A DNA stretch of 64,000 nt, from contig NZ_JADZAT010000032.1 of NCBI RefSeq assembly GCF_020852455.1, positions 1 through 64,000 of the forward strand, written 5' to 3'. The notes beneath the pieces were generated by a model. That model saw only the letters and a list, made by a program, of their open reading frames with translations. It ran no database searches and was not told the origin of the DNA. Numbering within the stretch: position 1 is the first letter of the stretch; each line of letters opens with the position of its first letter. This document shows positions 51,634 to 60,521 of the stretch, piece by piece. Source of the stretch: Novosphingobium sp. GTDB lineage: Bacteria > Pseudomonadota > Alphaproteobacteria > Sphingomonadales > Sphingomonadaceae. The position numbers and the translations under genes are program-made.

Positions 51634-51679
51634 GTTGCATTGAAGAGCGGGCACGGCCCCGTCAAGCAAGGAGGCGGCA

Positions 51680-51973
51680 ATGGAAGCGGTCAGTATTACC
51701 CGTCATGGCGACGATCAGCGCGGCGAATACCATGCCCATGTCGAAGGCGCGAAGGCGATCGGCCGGCTGACCTGGGTTGCGCGGGGCAATGTCAGGGTGG
51801 CCGATCACACGCTGGTCCCGCGCGAGATCGGCGGGCGCGGGGTGGCGCTGAAACTGGTCGAGGCGCTGATCGCCGATTCCCGCGCGCAGGGCTTCCGGAT
51901 CGAACCCGAATGCTCCTATGTCGCCGCGCAGTTTGACCGGCACCCGGACTGGGCAGAGCTGCGGGCACGGTAA
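51680..51973 (+). CDS. Small GNAT-like N-acetyltransferase (YjdJ type)
   Basis: This 97-aa protein is a minimal acetyltransferase domain (PF14542-like). The acetyl-CoA loop is EIGGRGVALKLVEALIADSR, preceded by the strand ADHTLVPRE and followed by IEPECSYVAAQFDRHPDW with the conserved Cys and His. Targets are unknown. AAGGAGG is 6 nt upstream of ATG. It is divergent from the threonine-aldolase gene. Confidence 0.87.
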   Translation: MEAVSITRHGDDQRGEYHAHVEGAKAIGRLTWVARGNVRVADHTLVPREIGGRGVALKLVEALIADSRAQGFRIEPECSYVAAQFDRHPDWAELRAR

Positions 51974-51990
51974 AAACGCGGTTAAAACGC
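51973..51990 (+). promoter_or_regulatory. Tandem AAAACGC repeat, 11-bp period
   Basis: AAAACGC occurs at 51973-51979 and 51984-51990, exactly one helical turn apart, right after the acetyltransferase stop and about 85 bp before the 42-residue peptide start. The layout suits a response-regulator or winged-helix site. Confidence 0.3.
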
Positions 51991-52074
51991 CTTAGGCTTT
52001 CCCCGTTACACTTGGTTCACGCGCCACCGGCAGATTCGTCTGCGACCAGGGACAAACGTCAGTGGAGTCGCACC

Positions 52075-52203
52075 ATGCGTTATGTCTTTCTAGCCTTTGC
52101 CGGGCTGGCGATTGCCATAGCCCTGGCCAACTACAGCCCCAAGGGCCGCGCGCTCAAGCGGCAGCTCATGGAGCACCGCGCGGAGCCGGCGAAGCTTTAT
52201 TGA
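52075..52203 (+). CDS. Small membrane peptide of 42 residues
   Basis: The frame encodes MRYVFLAFAGLAIAIALANY followed by a basic tail ending in AKLY. This looks like a single membrane helix with a positively charged cytoplasmic end. GGAG lies about 8 nt upstream of ATG. I recognise no family. The hydrophobic-then-basic pattern, the ribosome-binding site and its place in an otherwise empty gap support coding, but length limits certainty. Confidence 0.5.
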   Translation: MRYVFLAFAGLAIAIALANYSPKGRALKRQLMEHRAEPAKLY

Positions 52204-52236
52204 GTTCGCCCGGACTGGCAGGGACCTTGCCGGGCC

Positions 52237-52809
52237 TTAGCCGCAAAGGCGCTCGACCAGACGCCGAATATCGCTTTCCAGTTCGAGCCGGTTGGTTGCG
52301 CGTTCCCCGATTCCGATCGATGCGTTGAATACCGTTCGCGCAATCGCCGCGGCATCGCGCTCACCGCGATCAGCCAGCAGCTGAGCAATTGTCTGTTCAA
52401 TCTCGGTATCAATCCGGGCGAAGGTCTCACCGACCAGGTTATGCTTGGTCGCGAGCAGTTCAGCCGCATTGGGTGAGGCAACGACCAGTTCGAACGCCAG
52501 GCCGTGTTTGACAATCAGTGCCCGGGCAATTCGATCGGTGCAACTGCCCGGCCCAACCAGTGCAGTCCGGGCCTCGACGATCATCTGTTCCGCAAGCCGC
52601 TCGGCTACCGTTACATAGACCGTGAATTTATCCGGAAAGTAGGCGTAGAGCGTGGCCTTCGAAACGCCTGCTGCCTCGGCGATCGATTCCATCGTTGCAG
52701 CCTTTAGTCCGATCCGAGCAAAAGTCCGCTCAGCAGCATCAACGATCCGTTCACGGCGCGCCAGTTTGGTCGGAGTCAGTCCCCGCCACTGATCAGAAGC
52801 TGAGCTCAT
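52237..52809 (-). CDS. TetR-family transcriptional regulator
   Basis: This 190-aa repressor has an N-terminal TetR helix-turn-helix: RRERIVDAAERTFARIGLKA, then TMESIAEAAGVSKATLYAYF. A ligand-binding helical domain follows, including TAVLLVG-type variable sequence and MIVEARTALVGPG. It is divergent from the reductase gene. The intervening 97 bp carry a perfect 12-bp inverted repeat over the reductase promoter, so it probably represses the 52907-54441 genes and is released by a small hydrophobic or aromatic inducer. Confidence 0.9.
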   Translation of the reverse strand: MSSASDQWRGLTPTKLARRERIVDAAERTFARIGLKAATMESIAEAAGVSKATLYAYFPDKFTVYVTVAERLAEQMIVEARTALVGPGSCTDRIARALIVKHGLAFELVVASPNAAELLATKHNLVGETFARIDTEIEQTIAQLLADRGERDAAAIARTVFNASIGIGERATNRLELESDIRRLVERLCG

Positions 52810-52847
52810 TGCGGTTCCTTGCAGACACGATCAGGCGATTGCAAGAG

Positions 52848-52891
52848 TTGACTCTACAAATTGAACGATTATCGTTTACATCGTTCAATTT
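52848..52891 (+). promoter_or_regulatory. TetR operator overlapping a sigma-70 promoter
   Basis: TTGACT (52848-52853) and TATCGT (52870-52875) are 16 bp apart. AAATTGAACGAT (52858-52869) and ATCGTTCAATTT (52880-52891) form a perfect inverted repeat with a 10-bp spacer. A nested palindrome AACGAT-T-ATCGTT (52864-52876) gives three ATCGTT half-sites. Bound repressor would cover the -10. Confidence 0.7.
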
Positions 52892-52906
52892 GGGAGGGAC
52901 ATTCAC

Positions 52907-53944
52907 ATGGCCCAGCGAATCTTGGTCAGCGGGGCCAGTGGATTCATCGCATCGCATACCGTCGCCAAGCTGCTTCGGGCCGGATATTCAGTCCGGGGCA
53001 CTGTCCGCGATCCCCAGAAATCGGCGGCGGTAGACTTTCTCAGGACCCTGCCTGGTGCCGAAAGGCTCGAACTCGTCGCTGCCGACCTGAGCGATGAGAA
53101 CGCCTTCCACGCCCATGCCGCCGATGTCGATTTCGTACTGCACATGGCCAGTCCCTATGTGCTCGACGTCGAGAATCCGCAGCGTGACCTCGTTGATCCG
53201 GCAGTCAATGGAACCTTGGCAATGCTCGAAGCCGCTGCCGCATCCACGCAGGTCAGGCGAGTTGTCGTTACCTCGTCAATGGCGGCGATCACTGACGAAC
53301 CGGACGGACGAATTCTGACCGAAGCAGACTGGAACACAAAATCGTCGCTTTCCCGCAATCCTTACTACTTTTCAAAGGTAGAGGCAGAACGCGCGGCGTG
53401 GACCTTCATGGAACGACGCAACCCAGACTTCGATCTGATCTCCATCAACCCGTTTATGGTCGCAGGTCCGGCGCTGAACAGCTCGATCAACACCACCAAC
53501 CAGCTCTTCGTCGATCTGGCCAAGGGCAGTTATCCGGCATTGATGGCGCTGGAATGGGGCTTTGTAGATGTTCGCGATGTCGCCCTGGCCCACATCAGGG
53601 CAATGGAGGCTCCAGCAGCCTCAGGCCGCTATATTTGCGCTGCTGAAAACATGAACATGAGCGAACTGGTGCGAACTCTGGCGGCGGCTGGGATCGGCGG
53701 AAAATTGCCGAAAATTGATCTCAGCGGGCAGTTTGGCACTGCAGTGATGAGGTTCGCCGCACGCTTCCAGCCACCTGGCGTGGGCAGCTATCTGCGCACT
53801 CATCTCGGTCGAGTGCCACGATTCGACAATGCTAAAATCAGACGCGACCTCGGTGTGGCTTTCCGCCCGGTGGCAAAGACCATTTCTGAAACGGCCAGAA
53901 ATCTCATTTCTCTGGGTCACGTTCCTGCGGCAAAACTCAAGTAG
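52907..53944 (+). CDS. Dihydroflavonol reductase/cinnamoyl-CoA reductase-like SDR
   Basis: This 345-aa extended SDR has the NADP loop LVSGASGFIASHTVAKLL, the substrate-side TSSMAAI, and the catalytic YYFSK (Y-x-x-x-K) motif. The segment RGTVRDPQKSAAVDFL is typical of DFR/CCR-type reductases of aldehydes or ketones. GGGAGGGAC precedes ATG. It appears to be regulated by the divergent TetR protein and is followed 12 bp later by a membrane protein gene. Base usage is less GC-rich than the flanking genes (for example GCTAAAATCAGACGC near 53830). Confidence 0.88.
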   Translation: MAQRILVSGASGFIASHTVAKLLRAGYSVRGTVRDPQKSAAVDFLRTLPGAERLELVAADLSDENAFHAHAADVDFVLHMASPYVLDVENPQRDLVDPAVNGTLAMLEAAAASTQVRRVVVTSSMAAITDEPDGRILTEADWNTKSSLSRNPYYFSKVEAERAAWTFMERRNPDFDLISINPFMVAGPALNSSINTTNQLFVDLAKGSYPALMALEWGFVDVRDVALAHIRAMEAPAASGRYICAAENMNMSELVRTLAAAGIGGKLPKIDLSGQFGTAVMRFAARFQPPGVGSYLRTHLGRVPRFDNAKIRRDLGVAFRPVAKTISETARNLISLGHVPAAKLK

Positions 53945-53955
53945 GAAGCATCAGC

Positions 53956-54441
53956 ATGGCTAATCTGACTTCAATAGGACTGTTCCACACTGCGATATCG
54001 TTGATCGCATTGACCGTGGGCTTCATCTCCCTTGCCAGAAATGCCGAAATCAGAACCGAAGAGGCGCCAGGAAGAGTCTATCTGGTTTCAACCGTTTTGA
54101 CCGCACTTTCTGCTCTGTTGATTCATGAACGAACCGCGTTCGGGCCGGGGCACATTCTTGCCGTGCTGGCACTTGGCGCGATTGGGCTGGGTTTGATTGC
54201 AGGGCGAAACGCAACTCCAGGTTCATGGCGACATTTGTTGAAAGCCCTTGCGCTGTCCTTCACGATGCTGTGCCACTTGATTCCAGGGGTAAGCGAAACA
54301 CTTACCAGACTACCCCCTGGCGATCCGGTTGCTGCATCGTTCGATTCACCCTTGCTGGCTCCAATTTTCTTGGGACTTGTTGTCAGCTATGCCGTGTTCG
54401 CACTCTATCAGATTGTAAGGCTGCGGCGCACCAGGGCATAG
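53956..54441 (+). CDS. Membrane protein of unknown function in the TetR cassette
   Basis: This 161-aa protein has four hydrophobic segments (about residues 8-27, 45-58, 68-88 and 132-152). The last is followed by an Arg-rich end (RLRRTRA). Between segments 3 and 4 is ALALSFTMLCHLIPGVSETL. I recognise no domain with certainty. It lies 12 bp after the reductase and is probably cotranscribed, as a membrane partner or transporter. It converges on hutU with 25 bp between stops. Confidence 0.65.
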   Translation: MANLTSIGLFHTAISLIALTVGFISLARNAEIRTEEAPGRVYLVSTVLTALSALLIHERTAFGPGHILAVLALGAIGLGLIAGRNATPGSWRHLLKALALSFTMLCHLIPGVSETLTRLPPGDPVAASFDSPLLAPIFLGLVVSYAVFALYQIVRLRRTRA

Positions 54442-54466
54442 GCCGGCAAGATTTGCTCGCGCATTG

Positions 54467-56134
54467 TCACCCCAAAATCCCAGGCAGGTCCAGCCCCTTT
54501 TCGCGCGCGCAGTCGAGGGCGATTTCGTACCCCGCATCGGCGTGGCGCATCACGCCGGTGGCGGGATCGTTCCACAGCACGCGTTCGAGCCGCTTGGCGG
54601 CTTCGGGGGTGCCATCGGCGACAATCACCATGCCGGAATGCTGCGAATAGCCCATGCCCACGCCGCCGCCGTGGTGGAGCGAAACCCAGGTCGCGCCGCT
54701 GGCACAGTTGAGCAGGGCGTTGAGCAGCGGCCAGTCGCTAACCGCATCGGTACCGTCCCGCATCGCCTCGGTCTCACGGTTGGGGCTGGCGACCGAGCCT
54801 GAATCGAGGTGATCGCGCCCGATCACCACCGGGGCTTTCAGCTCGCCCTTGGCGACCATCTCGTTGAAAGCCAGGCCCAGCCGGTGGCGGTCACCCAGGC
54901 CAACCCAGCAGATCCGCGCGGGCAGGCCCTGGAAGTGGATCCGCTCGCGCGCCATGTCGAGCCAGCGGTGAAGGTGCTTGTTGTCGGGCAGCAGCTCCTT
55001 CACCTTCTGGTCGGTCTTGTAGATGTCCTCCGGATCGCCCGACAACGCGGCCCAGCGGAACGGGCCGACCCCGCGGCAGAACAGCGGGCGGATATAGGCC
55101 GGAACGAAGCCGGGAAAGGCGAAGGCGTCTGCAACACCCTCGTCGAGAGCAACCTGGCGGATGTTGTTGCCATAGTCGGTGGTCGGCACGCCGCGCTTCT
55201 GGAACTCCAGCATCGCCTCGACATGGCGGGCCATGCTGGCCTTGGCGGCCTTGGCCACGACCTCGGGCTCGCGCTCGCGCTTGTCGAGCCATTCGGAAAC
55301 GGTCCAGCCGGCCGGCAGGTAGCCATTGACCGGATCGTGTGCACTGGTCTGGTCGGTCAGCAGGTCGGGCTTGATCCCCTTGGCCAGCATCTCGGGCAAG
55401 ACTTCGGCGGCATTGCCCAGCAGGCCGACCGAAATCGCGCGCTTTTCGGCGCAGGCCGCGTTGATCAGTGCCATTGCCTCGTCCAGCGTTTCGGCCATGT
55501 GATCGACATAGCCGGTACGCAGCCGCATCTCGATCCGGCTGCGCTGGCATTCGATCGCCAGGCAGCAGGCCCCGGCCATCACCGCCGCGAGCGGCTGGGC
55601 GCCGCCCATCCCGCCCAGCCCGGCGGTGAGCAGCCACTTGCCCGACAGGTCACCGCCATAGTGCTGGCGGCCCATCTCGACAAAGGTCTCGTAAGTGCCC
55701 TGCACGATGCCCTGGCTGCCGATGTAGATCCACGACCCGGCGGTCATCTGGCCGTACATCGCCAGGCCCTTGCGATCGAGTTCGTTGAAATGTTCCCAGG
55801 TCGCCCACTTGGGCACCAGGTTCGAATTGGCCAGCAGCACGCGCGGGGCATCGGCATGGGTCTGGAACACGCCGACCGGCTTGCCCGACTGGACCAGCAG
55901 GGTCTGATCGTCCTTCAGCCGGCGCAGGGTCTCGACGATCTTGTCATAGCTCTCCCAGTCGCGCGCGGCGCGGCCGATCCCGCCATAGACCACCAGCTCC
56001 TCGGGCCGCTCGGCCACATCGGGGTGGAGGTTGTTCATCAGCATCCGCAAGGGGGCTTCGGTCAGCCAGCTTCCCGCCGAGAGTTCGGTGCCGGTCGCGG
56101 GCTTGATCACGCGGCTGTTGTCGAGACGGGTCAT
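54467..56134 (-). CDS. hutU: Urocanate hydratase HutU
   Basis: HutU hydrates urocanate to imidazolone propionate, step 2 of histidine breakdown. The 555-aa protein has the NAD-binding block [20 protein letters not shown], the urocanase signature with its catalytic Cys in [16 protein letters not shown], and the C-terminal [17 protein letters not shown]. It is last in the minus-strand hut operon and starts with ATGA overlap on hutG. Confidence 0.97.
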   Translation of the reverse strand: MTRLDNSRVIKPATGTELSAGSWLTEAPLRMLMNNLHPDVAERPEELVVYGGIGRAARDWESYDKIVETLRRLKDDQTLLVQSGKPVGVFQTHADAPRVLLANSNLVPKWATWEHFNELDRKGLAMYGQMTAGSWIYIGSQGIVQGTYETFVEMGRQHYGGDLSGKWLLTAGLGGMGGAQPLAAVMAGACCLAIECQRSRIEMRLRTGYVDHMAETLDEAMALINAACAEKRAISVGLLGNAAEVLPEMLAKGIKPDLLTDQTSAHDPVNGYLPAGWTVSEWLDKREREPEVVAKAAKASMARHVEAMLEFQKRGVPTTDYGNNIRQVALDEGVADAFAFPGFVPAYIRPLFCRGVGPFRWAALSGDPEDIYKTDQKVKELLPDNKHLHRWLDMARERIHFQGLPARICWVGLGDRHRLGLAFNEMVAKGELKAPVVIGRDHLDSGSVASPNRETEAMRDGTDAVSDWPLLNALLNCASGATWVSLHHGGGVGMGYSQHSGMVIVADGTPEAAKRLERVLWNDPATGVMRHADAGYEIALDCAREKGLDLPGILG

Positions 56135-56940
56135 GCGGTCGTTCCTTCGGCAAAGGTCAGGCAGGCGCCGATCAGCGCCTTGAGTGTCGGGAGAATGGCG
56201 GGGTGTGCATGTTTGGTGCCTGGCCAGTTACCCTCATGTGGCACTTCGGGTTCATCCATGTACCCGCGCATGGCGAGTTCCATCTGCACCGCGTGGACGC
56301 CGCTTTCGGGTGCGCCATAGTGGCGGGTGGTCCAGCCACCCTTGAAGCGGCCATTGGCGATCCAGGTCTGGCCCGAGGCCTGACACACATCGACCAGCGC
56401 GGCCTCCAGTTCAGACGCACAGGTCGCGCCGCTGTTGGTACCCAGGTTGAATTGCGGCAGTTCGCCCTCGAACAGGCGCGGGATGCGGCTGCGGATCGAA
56501 TGGGCATCGTAGAGCACCACGCGCGGGTGCCGGGCGCGCAGCCGATCGAGCTCAGCCCGCAGGGCGGCGTGGTAGGGATCGAAAAAGGTCCGCCGCCGCC
56601 AGTCGATCTCGTCCTCTTCGGGATCGAAGGCGCGGTAGAGCCTTTCGCCGTCGAAAGTGGTGGTCGGGCACAGCTCAGTGGTCGCCATGCCGGGGTAGAG
56701 TGAGGCACCCGAGGGATCGCGGTTGACGTCAATCACCGAGCGGCTTACGTCGGTGGCAATCGTGGTTCCGCCCATTTCCTTCGCGAAATCATACAGTTCG
56801 GCAATCCACCAATCGGCATCACGCCGGGCCAGCCAGGGCGAGCTGAAGCGCGGCTCAATCCCACCCAGGCCGGTGCCGCCATGCGGGAAGGCGACCACCA
56901 GCGGCGCGTCACCGCGATGGATCTGGAGCCAGTCGGTCAT
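56131..56940 (-). CDS. hutG: N-formylglutamate deformylase HutG
   Basis: HutG hydrolyses N-formylglutamate to glutamate and formate, the last step of the five-step histidine pathway. The 269-aa protein is of the N-formylglutamate amidohydrolase family (PF05013). Visible blocks are [39 protein letters not shown] with the metal-binding Asp-Ala-His, and [11 protein letters not shown]. The presence of HutF and HutG rather than a HutG formiminoglutamase indicates the Pseudomonas-type route. It overlaps hutH and hutU by 4 nt each. Confidence 0.95.
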   Translation of the reverse strand: MTDWLQIHRGDAPLVVAFPHGGTGLGGIEPRFSSPWLARRDADWWIAELYDFAKEMGGTTIATDVSRSVIDVNRDPSGASLYPGMATTELCPTTTFDGERLYRAFDPEEDEIDWRRRTFFDPYHAALRAELDRLRARHPRVVLYDAHSIRSRIPRLFEGELPQFNLGTNSGATCASELEAALVDVCQASGQTWIANGRFKGGWTTRHYGAPESGVHAVQMELAMRGYMDEPEVPHEGNWPGTKHAHPAILPTLKALIGACLTFAEGTTA

Positions 56941-58460
56941 GCCACCCCCGGCAGGTCTTGCCCCACCGCAGCAACCAGCGCGCCCGAGCGGACCAGCGCA
57001 TTGGCGCTTTCCATGTCGGGATGGAAATGGCGGTCTTCATCAAGCGCGGGGACCTGGGCCCGCAGCAGTGCCCGCGCCGCCTCAAGTGCTGCCGAGGACG
57101 CCAGCGGCAGGTGGAATTCGCAGCCCTGCGCCGCGGCGAGCAGTTCGATCCCCAGCACCGCTTCGGCATTGGCGACCATCCCGGCCAGCCGCCGCGCGCC
57201 GTGCGCCGCCATCGAGACGTGGTCTTCCTGATTGGCCGAAGTCGGGATCGAATCGACCGAGGCCGGATAGGCCATCTGCTTGTTCTCACTGACCAGCGCG
57301 GCAGCAGTGACTTGCGGGATCATGAAGCCCGAATTGAGCCCCGGGTGCGGGGTCAGAAAGGCCGGCAGGCCAGACAGGGCGGGATCGACCAGCATGGCGA
57401 TCCGGCGCTCGGCGATGCTGCCGATCTCACACACCGCCAGCGCGATCATGTCGGCAGCGAAGGCCACCGGCTCGGCGTGGAAATTGCCGCCCGACAGCGC
57501 CTCGTCGTTTTCAGCGAAGATCAGCGGATTGTCCGAAACGCCGTTGGCTTCGGTCAGCAAGGTCGTGGCGGCCTGGCGCAGCACGTCGAGCGCGGCGCCC
57601 ATCACTTGCGGCTGGCAGCGCAGGCAATAGGGATCCTGCACGCGTGGATCGTCTATGGCATGGCTGGCGCGGATCGCGCTGCCGGCCATCAGTTCGCGCA
57701 AGGCAGCGGCGGTTTCGATCTGGCCCTTGTGGCGGCGCAAGGCATGGATGCGCGGATCGAACGGGGTGTCGCTGCCCTTGGCCGCTTCGGTCGACAGCGC
57801 GCCGGTGACCAGCGCCGAGCGATAGAGCCGTTCGGCGGCGAACAGCCCGGCCAGCGCATTGGCGGTCGAAAACTGCGTGCCATTGAGCAGCGCAAGACCT
57901 TCCTTGGGGCCCAGCTCTAGCGGGGCGAGGCCCGCTGCGGCCAGTGCAGCAGCGGCGGGCTGGCGGACCCCCTCCACCCAGATCTCGCCCACCCCGATCA
58001 TCGCTGCGGTCATGTGGCTGAGCGGGGCAAGGTCACCGCTCGCTCCGACCGAGCCCTGACACGGCACCACCGGGGTCAGCCCGCGTTCGAGCATGGCTTC
58101 GAGCAGCGCCACCGTTTCGGGCCGCACTCCGCTGGCACCCTGGGCGAGGCTGGCCAGCTTGAGCGCCATCATCAGTCGCACCACCGGCACCGGCGAGGGT
58201 TCGCCCGTTCCCGACGCGTGGCTCAGCACGATATTGCGCTGGAGCGCGGCGAGCTGATCGTCATCGATCCGCACCGAGGCGAGCTTTCCGAACCCGGTGT
58301 TGATGCCATAGACCGGCTCACCCTTGGCCAGGATCCGCTCGACCGCCGCAGCGCTGGCGGCAATGCGCGGGGCGCTGGCCGGATCGAGCCGGGCGGGCGC
58401 GCCGGCGTGGATCGCGTGCCACTGGGCATAGGTTACGTCACCGGGAACAAGCGTGATCAT
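56937..58460 (-). CDS. hutH: Histidine ammonia-lyase HutH
   Basis: HutH removes ammonia from histidine to give urocanate, step 1. The 507-aa protein forms the MIO cofactor from A140-S141-G142 in [14 protein letters not shown]. Other hallmarks are [18 protein letters not shown] and [15 protein letters not shown] at 58460 overlaps the PhyH stop (ATGA). The far longer open frame upstream is a shadow of phyH. Confidence 0.97.
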   Translation of the reverse strand: MITLVPGDVTYAQWHAIHAGAPARLDPASAPRIAASAAAVERILAKGEPVYGINTGFGKLASVRIDDDQLAALQRNIVLSHASGTGEPSPVPVVRLMMALKLASLAQGASGVRPETVALLEAMLERGLTPVVPCQGSVGASGDLAPLSHMTAAMIGVGEIWVEGVRQPAAAALAAAGLAPLELGPKEGLALLNGTQFSTANALAGLFAAERLYRSALVTGALSTEAAKGSDTPFDPRIHALRRHKGQIETAAALRELMAGSAIRASHAIDDPRVQDPYCLRCQPQVMGAALDVLRQAATTLLTEANGVSDNPLIFAENDEALSGGNFHAEPVAFAADMIALAVCEIGSIAERRIAMLVDPALSGLPAFLTPHPGLNSGFMIPQVTAAALVSENKQMAYPASVDSIPTSANQEDHVSMAAHGARRLAGMVANAEAVLGIELLAAAQGCEFHLPLASSAALEAARALLRAQVPALDEDRHFHPDMESANALVRSGALVAAVGQDLPGVA

Positions 58461-59266
58461 TGCGGCATCTCTTGCAGTTGCCCGTCGGACCAGACGAGCG
58501 GGAACAGGGGGTCGGTCATCGCCGCGCCGGCGGGCAGGCGATCGGCCAGGCCATCGAACTGGGGCGAAGTGCGCCAGGTGCGCGGGGCATGGCGCACATC
58601 GTCGCCGATGAAGCGCAGCGACAGCACCCGGCGGCGGCTGGCCGAACCGGCCGCGCGGTGCAGGCTGAGCATGTTGAAGGCCACCACGTCGCCCGGCTCC
58701 AGCGCCCAGCCCAGCACCGGATAGCGCGCCGGATCGGCATCGATGTCGGGCAGTTCGGCCAGGCTCCCTTCGGGGAACCACCTGGCCTGATTGTCCATGA
58801 AAGTGCGCGGCATCAGCCACGGGCCACGGTGCGACCCGGCGACGAATTCTAAGCTCGCCGCGCGCGGGACCGGATCGGCGGGGATCCAGAAGCTGACGGT
58901 CTGGTGGCCGTCGATATTGTAATAGGGCTGGTCCTGGTGCCACGGCGTCGGCTGGCGAGTGCCGGCAGCCTTGGTCAGCATGTGATCGTGATAGAGCCGC
59001 ACGGCGCGGCTGCCGGTCAGTTCGGCTGCAAGCTGCGGCAAGCCCGATTGCCAGATCACCGCGCGGTAGTGCGGATTGGCCTGCCAGCAGCAGAAATCCT
59101 CGATGAACTGGCCGGGGTCTTCGGCGCTTGAAGCCACCTTGGCATGCGCGCTGGGTGCGGCCAGGTTGGCATCGATCCCGGCGCGCAGCGTATCGAGCAT
59201 GGCGGGCGAGAGCATCCCGCGCAGTACGATGGCGCCATCGCGGGCAAACTGCCGGGCCGGGGTCAT
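58457..59266 (-). CDS. Phytanoyl-CoA dioxygenase (PhyH) family protein within the hut operon
   Basis: This 269-aa 2-oxoglutarate/iron dioxygenase has the metal triad H110-x-D112 ([10 protein letters not shown]) and H203 (LSLHRAAG), with [10 protein letters not shown] providing the Arg for 2-oxoglutarate. The surrounding blocks [18 protein letters not shown] and [17 protein letters not shown] are typical PhyH. Its ATG overlaps the hutI stop and its stop overlaps hutH, so it is expressed with the hut genes. No known step in histidine breakdown needs it. It may act on an imidazole-type precursor that feeds the pathway (inference). Confidence 0.88.
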   Translation of the reverse strand: MTPARQFARDGAIVLRGMLSPAMLDTLRAGIDANLAAPSAHAKVASSAEDPGQFIEDFCCWQANPHYRAVIWQSGLPQLAAELTGSRAVRLYHDHMLTKAAGTRQPTPWHQDQPYYNIDGHQTVSFWIPADPVPRAASLEFVAGSHRGPWLMPRTFMDNQARWFPEGSLAELPDIDADPARYPVLGWALEPGDVVAFNMLSLHRAAGSASRRRVLSLRFIGDDVRHAPRTWRTSPQFDGLADRLPAGAAMTDPLFPLVWSDGQLQEMPQ

Positions 59267-60459
59267 TGTCCCCTCCAGACGCGGCCATGAAGCCTGTTGG
59301 CGCCGATCCGGTAGACCAGTTCGGCCGGCTCTTCGATATCCCACAACGCCAGGTCGCAGCTCTTGCCCGGCTCCAGCATTCCGCAGAGGTCCTGCAGCCC
59401 CAGCGCGCGGGCGGCGTTGACGGTAACCCCGGCAAGGCATTCGGCTACGGTCAGGCGGAAACAGGTGGCGGCCATGTTCATCGCCAGCAGCAACGAGGCG
59501 AGCGGGCTGGTGCCGGGGTTGCAATCGGTCGCGACTGCGATTGGCACTCCGGCTTCGCGCAGCAGCGCAACCGGTGGAGCCTGCGTTTCGCGGCAGAAGT
59601 AATAGGCCCCGGGCAGCAGCATGGCGACCGAGCCGCTGGCTGCCATGGCGGCAACACCCGCCGAGTCGAGATGTTCGAGATGGTCGGCCGACAGCGCCCC
59701 ATATCGCGCCGCCAGCGCCGCGCCGTGGAGGTTGGAGAGCTGTTCGGCATGGAGCTTGACCGGCAGGCCCAGCCCACGCGCGGTCACGAAAACGCGTTCG
59801 ATCTGGGCAGGCGAAAAGCCGATCCCCTCGCAGAAGCCATCGACCGCGTCGGCCAGTCCTTCGGCAGCGACAGCGGGCAGCATTTCTTCGCAGACCGCGT
59901 CGATGTAGCCATCGGCATTGCCGGCGAATTCGGGCGGTAGTGCATGCGCGCCCAGGAAGGTGGTGACGACGCGAACCGGCCGCAGCTCGCCCAGCCGCCG
60001 CGCGGCGCGCAGCATGTTGAGTTCGGCCTCAAGTTCAAGGCCATAGCCGCTCTTGATCTCGATCGTGCCCAGCCCTTCGGCCAGCAGCTGGTCGAGCCGG
60101 AGCAGGGCCGCTGCGACCATTTGTTCGACCGAGGCAGCGCGGGTGGCGCGCATGGTCGAGACGATCCCGCCACCGGCCCGCGCGATCTCTTCATAGCTTG
60201 CACCCTCGAGCCGCAGTTCGAATTCGCGCGCACGATTGCCCATGTGGACCAGGTGGGTGTGGGCGTCGATCAGCGCGGGGGTTATCCAGCGCTGCTGGCA
60301 ATCGATCGTTTCGGCAGCGTCGAACCGGGGGGCATCGTCTGAGCTTCCAACCCAGGCGATTCGCCCGTCGAGCGCAGCGACCGAACCGCCAAGGATCGGC
60401 GCGGCACCGGGCACCGAAGTCAGCAACTTGGCATTGGTCCAGACCCTGTCGACGCGCAT
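59263..60459 (-). CDS. hutI: Imidazolonepropionase HutI
   Basis: HutI hydrolyses imidazolone propionate to N-formimidoylglutamate, step 3. The 398-aa amidohydrolase has the metal motif [10 protein letters not shown], the substrate block [37 protein letters not shown] and [10 protein letters not shown] with the catalytic Asp. GGGGAG precedes ATG. It is the first gene of the minus-strand hut operon and divergent from hutF across the HutC operator. Confidence 0.97.
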   Translation of the reverse strand: MRVDRVWTNAKLLTSVPGAAPILGGSVAALDGRIAWVGSSDDAPRFDAAETIDCQQRWITPALIDAHTHLVHMGNRAREFELRLEGASYEEIARAGGGIVSTMRATRAASVEQMVAAALLRLDQLLAEGLGTIEIKSGYGLELEAELNMLRAARRLGELRPVRVVTTFLGAHALPPEFAGNADGYIDAVCEEMLPAVAAEGLADAVDGFCEGIGFSPAQIERVFVTARGLGLPVKLHAEQLSNLHGAALAARYGALSADHLEHLDSAGVAAMAASGSVAMLLPGAYYFCRETQAPPVALLREAGVPIAVATDCNPGTSPLASLLLAMNMAATCFRLTVAECLAGVTVNAARALGLQDLCGMLEPGKSCDLALWDIEEPAELVYRIGANRLHGRVWRGQ

Positions 60460-60478
60460 CGTTTCTCCCCGGAGTCGG

Positions 60479-60496
60479 AATATGTATAGACATATT
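60479..60496. promoter_or_regulatory. HutC operator between hutI and hutF
   Basis: AATATGT-ATAG-ACATATT is a perfect 7-bp inverted repeat with a 4-bp spacer, in the 62-bp divergent gap. It resembles known GntR/HutC sites built on TGTATA-type half-sites. Nearby TGTATAGAG (60505-60513) may be a second half-site or the hutF -10. HutC bound here could repress both directions until urocanate appears. Confidence 0.7.
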
Positions 60497-60521
60497 GGCG
60501 CGGCTGTATAGAGTGATTTGC

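Noticed and set aside
56937..59435. An 832-codon version of hutH
   Set aside because: The extra 325 codons are the wrong frame of the PhyH gene. HutH proper starts at 58460 with the normal length.
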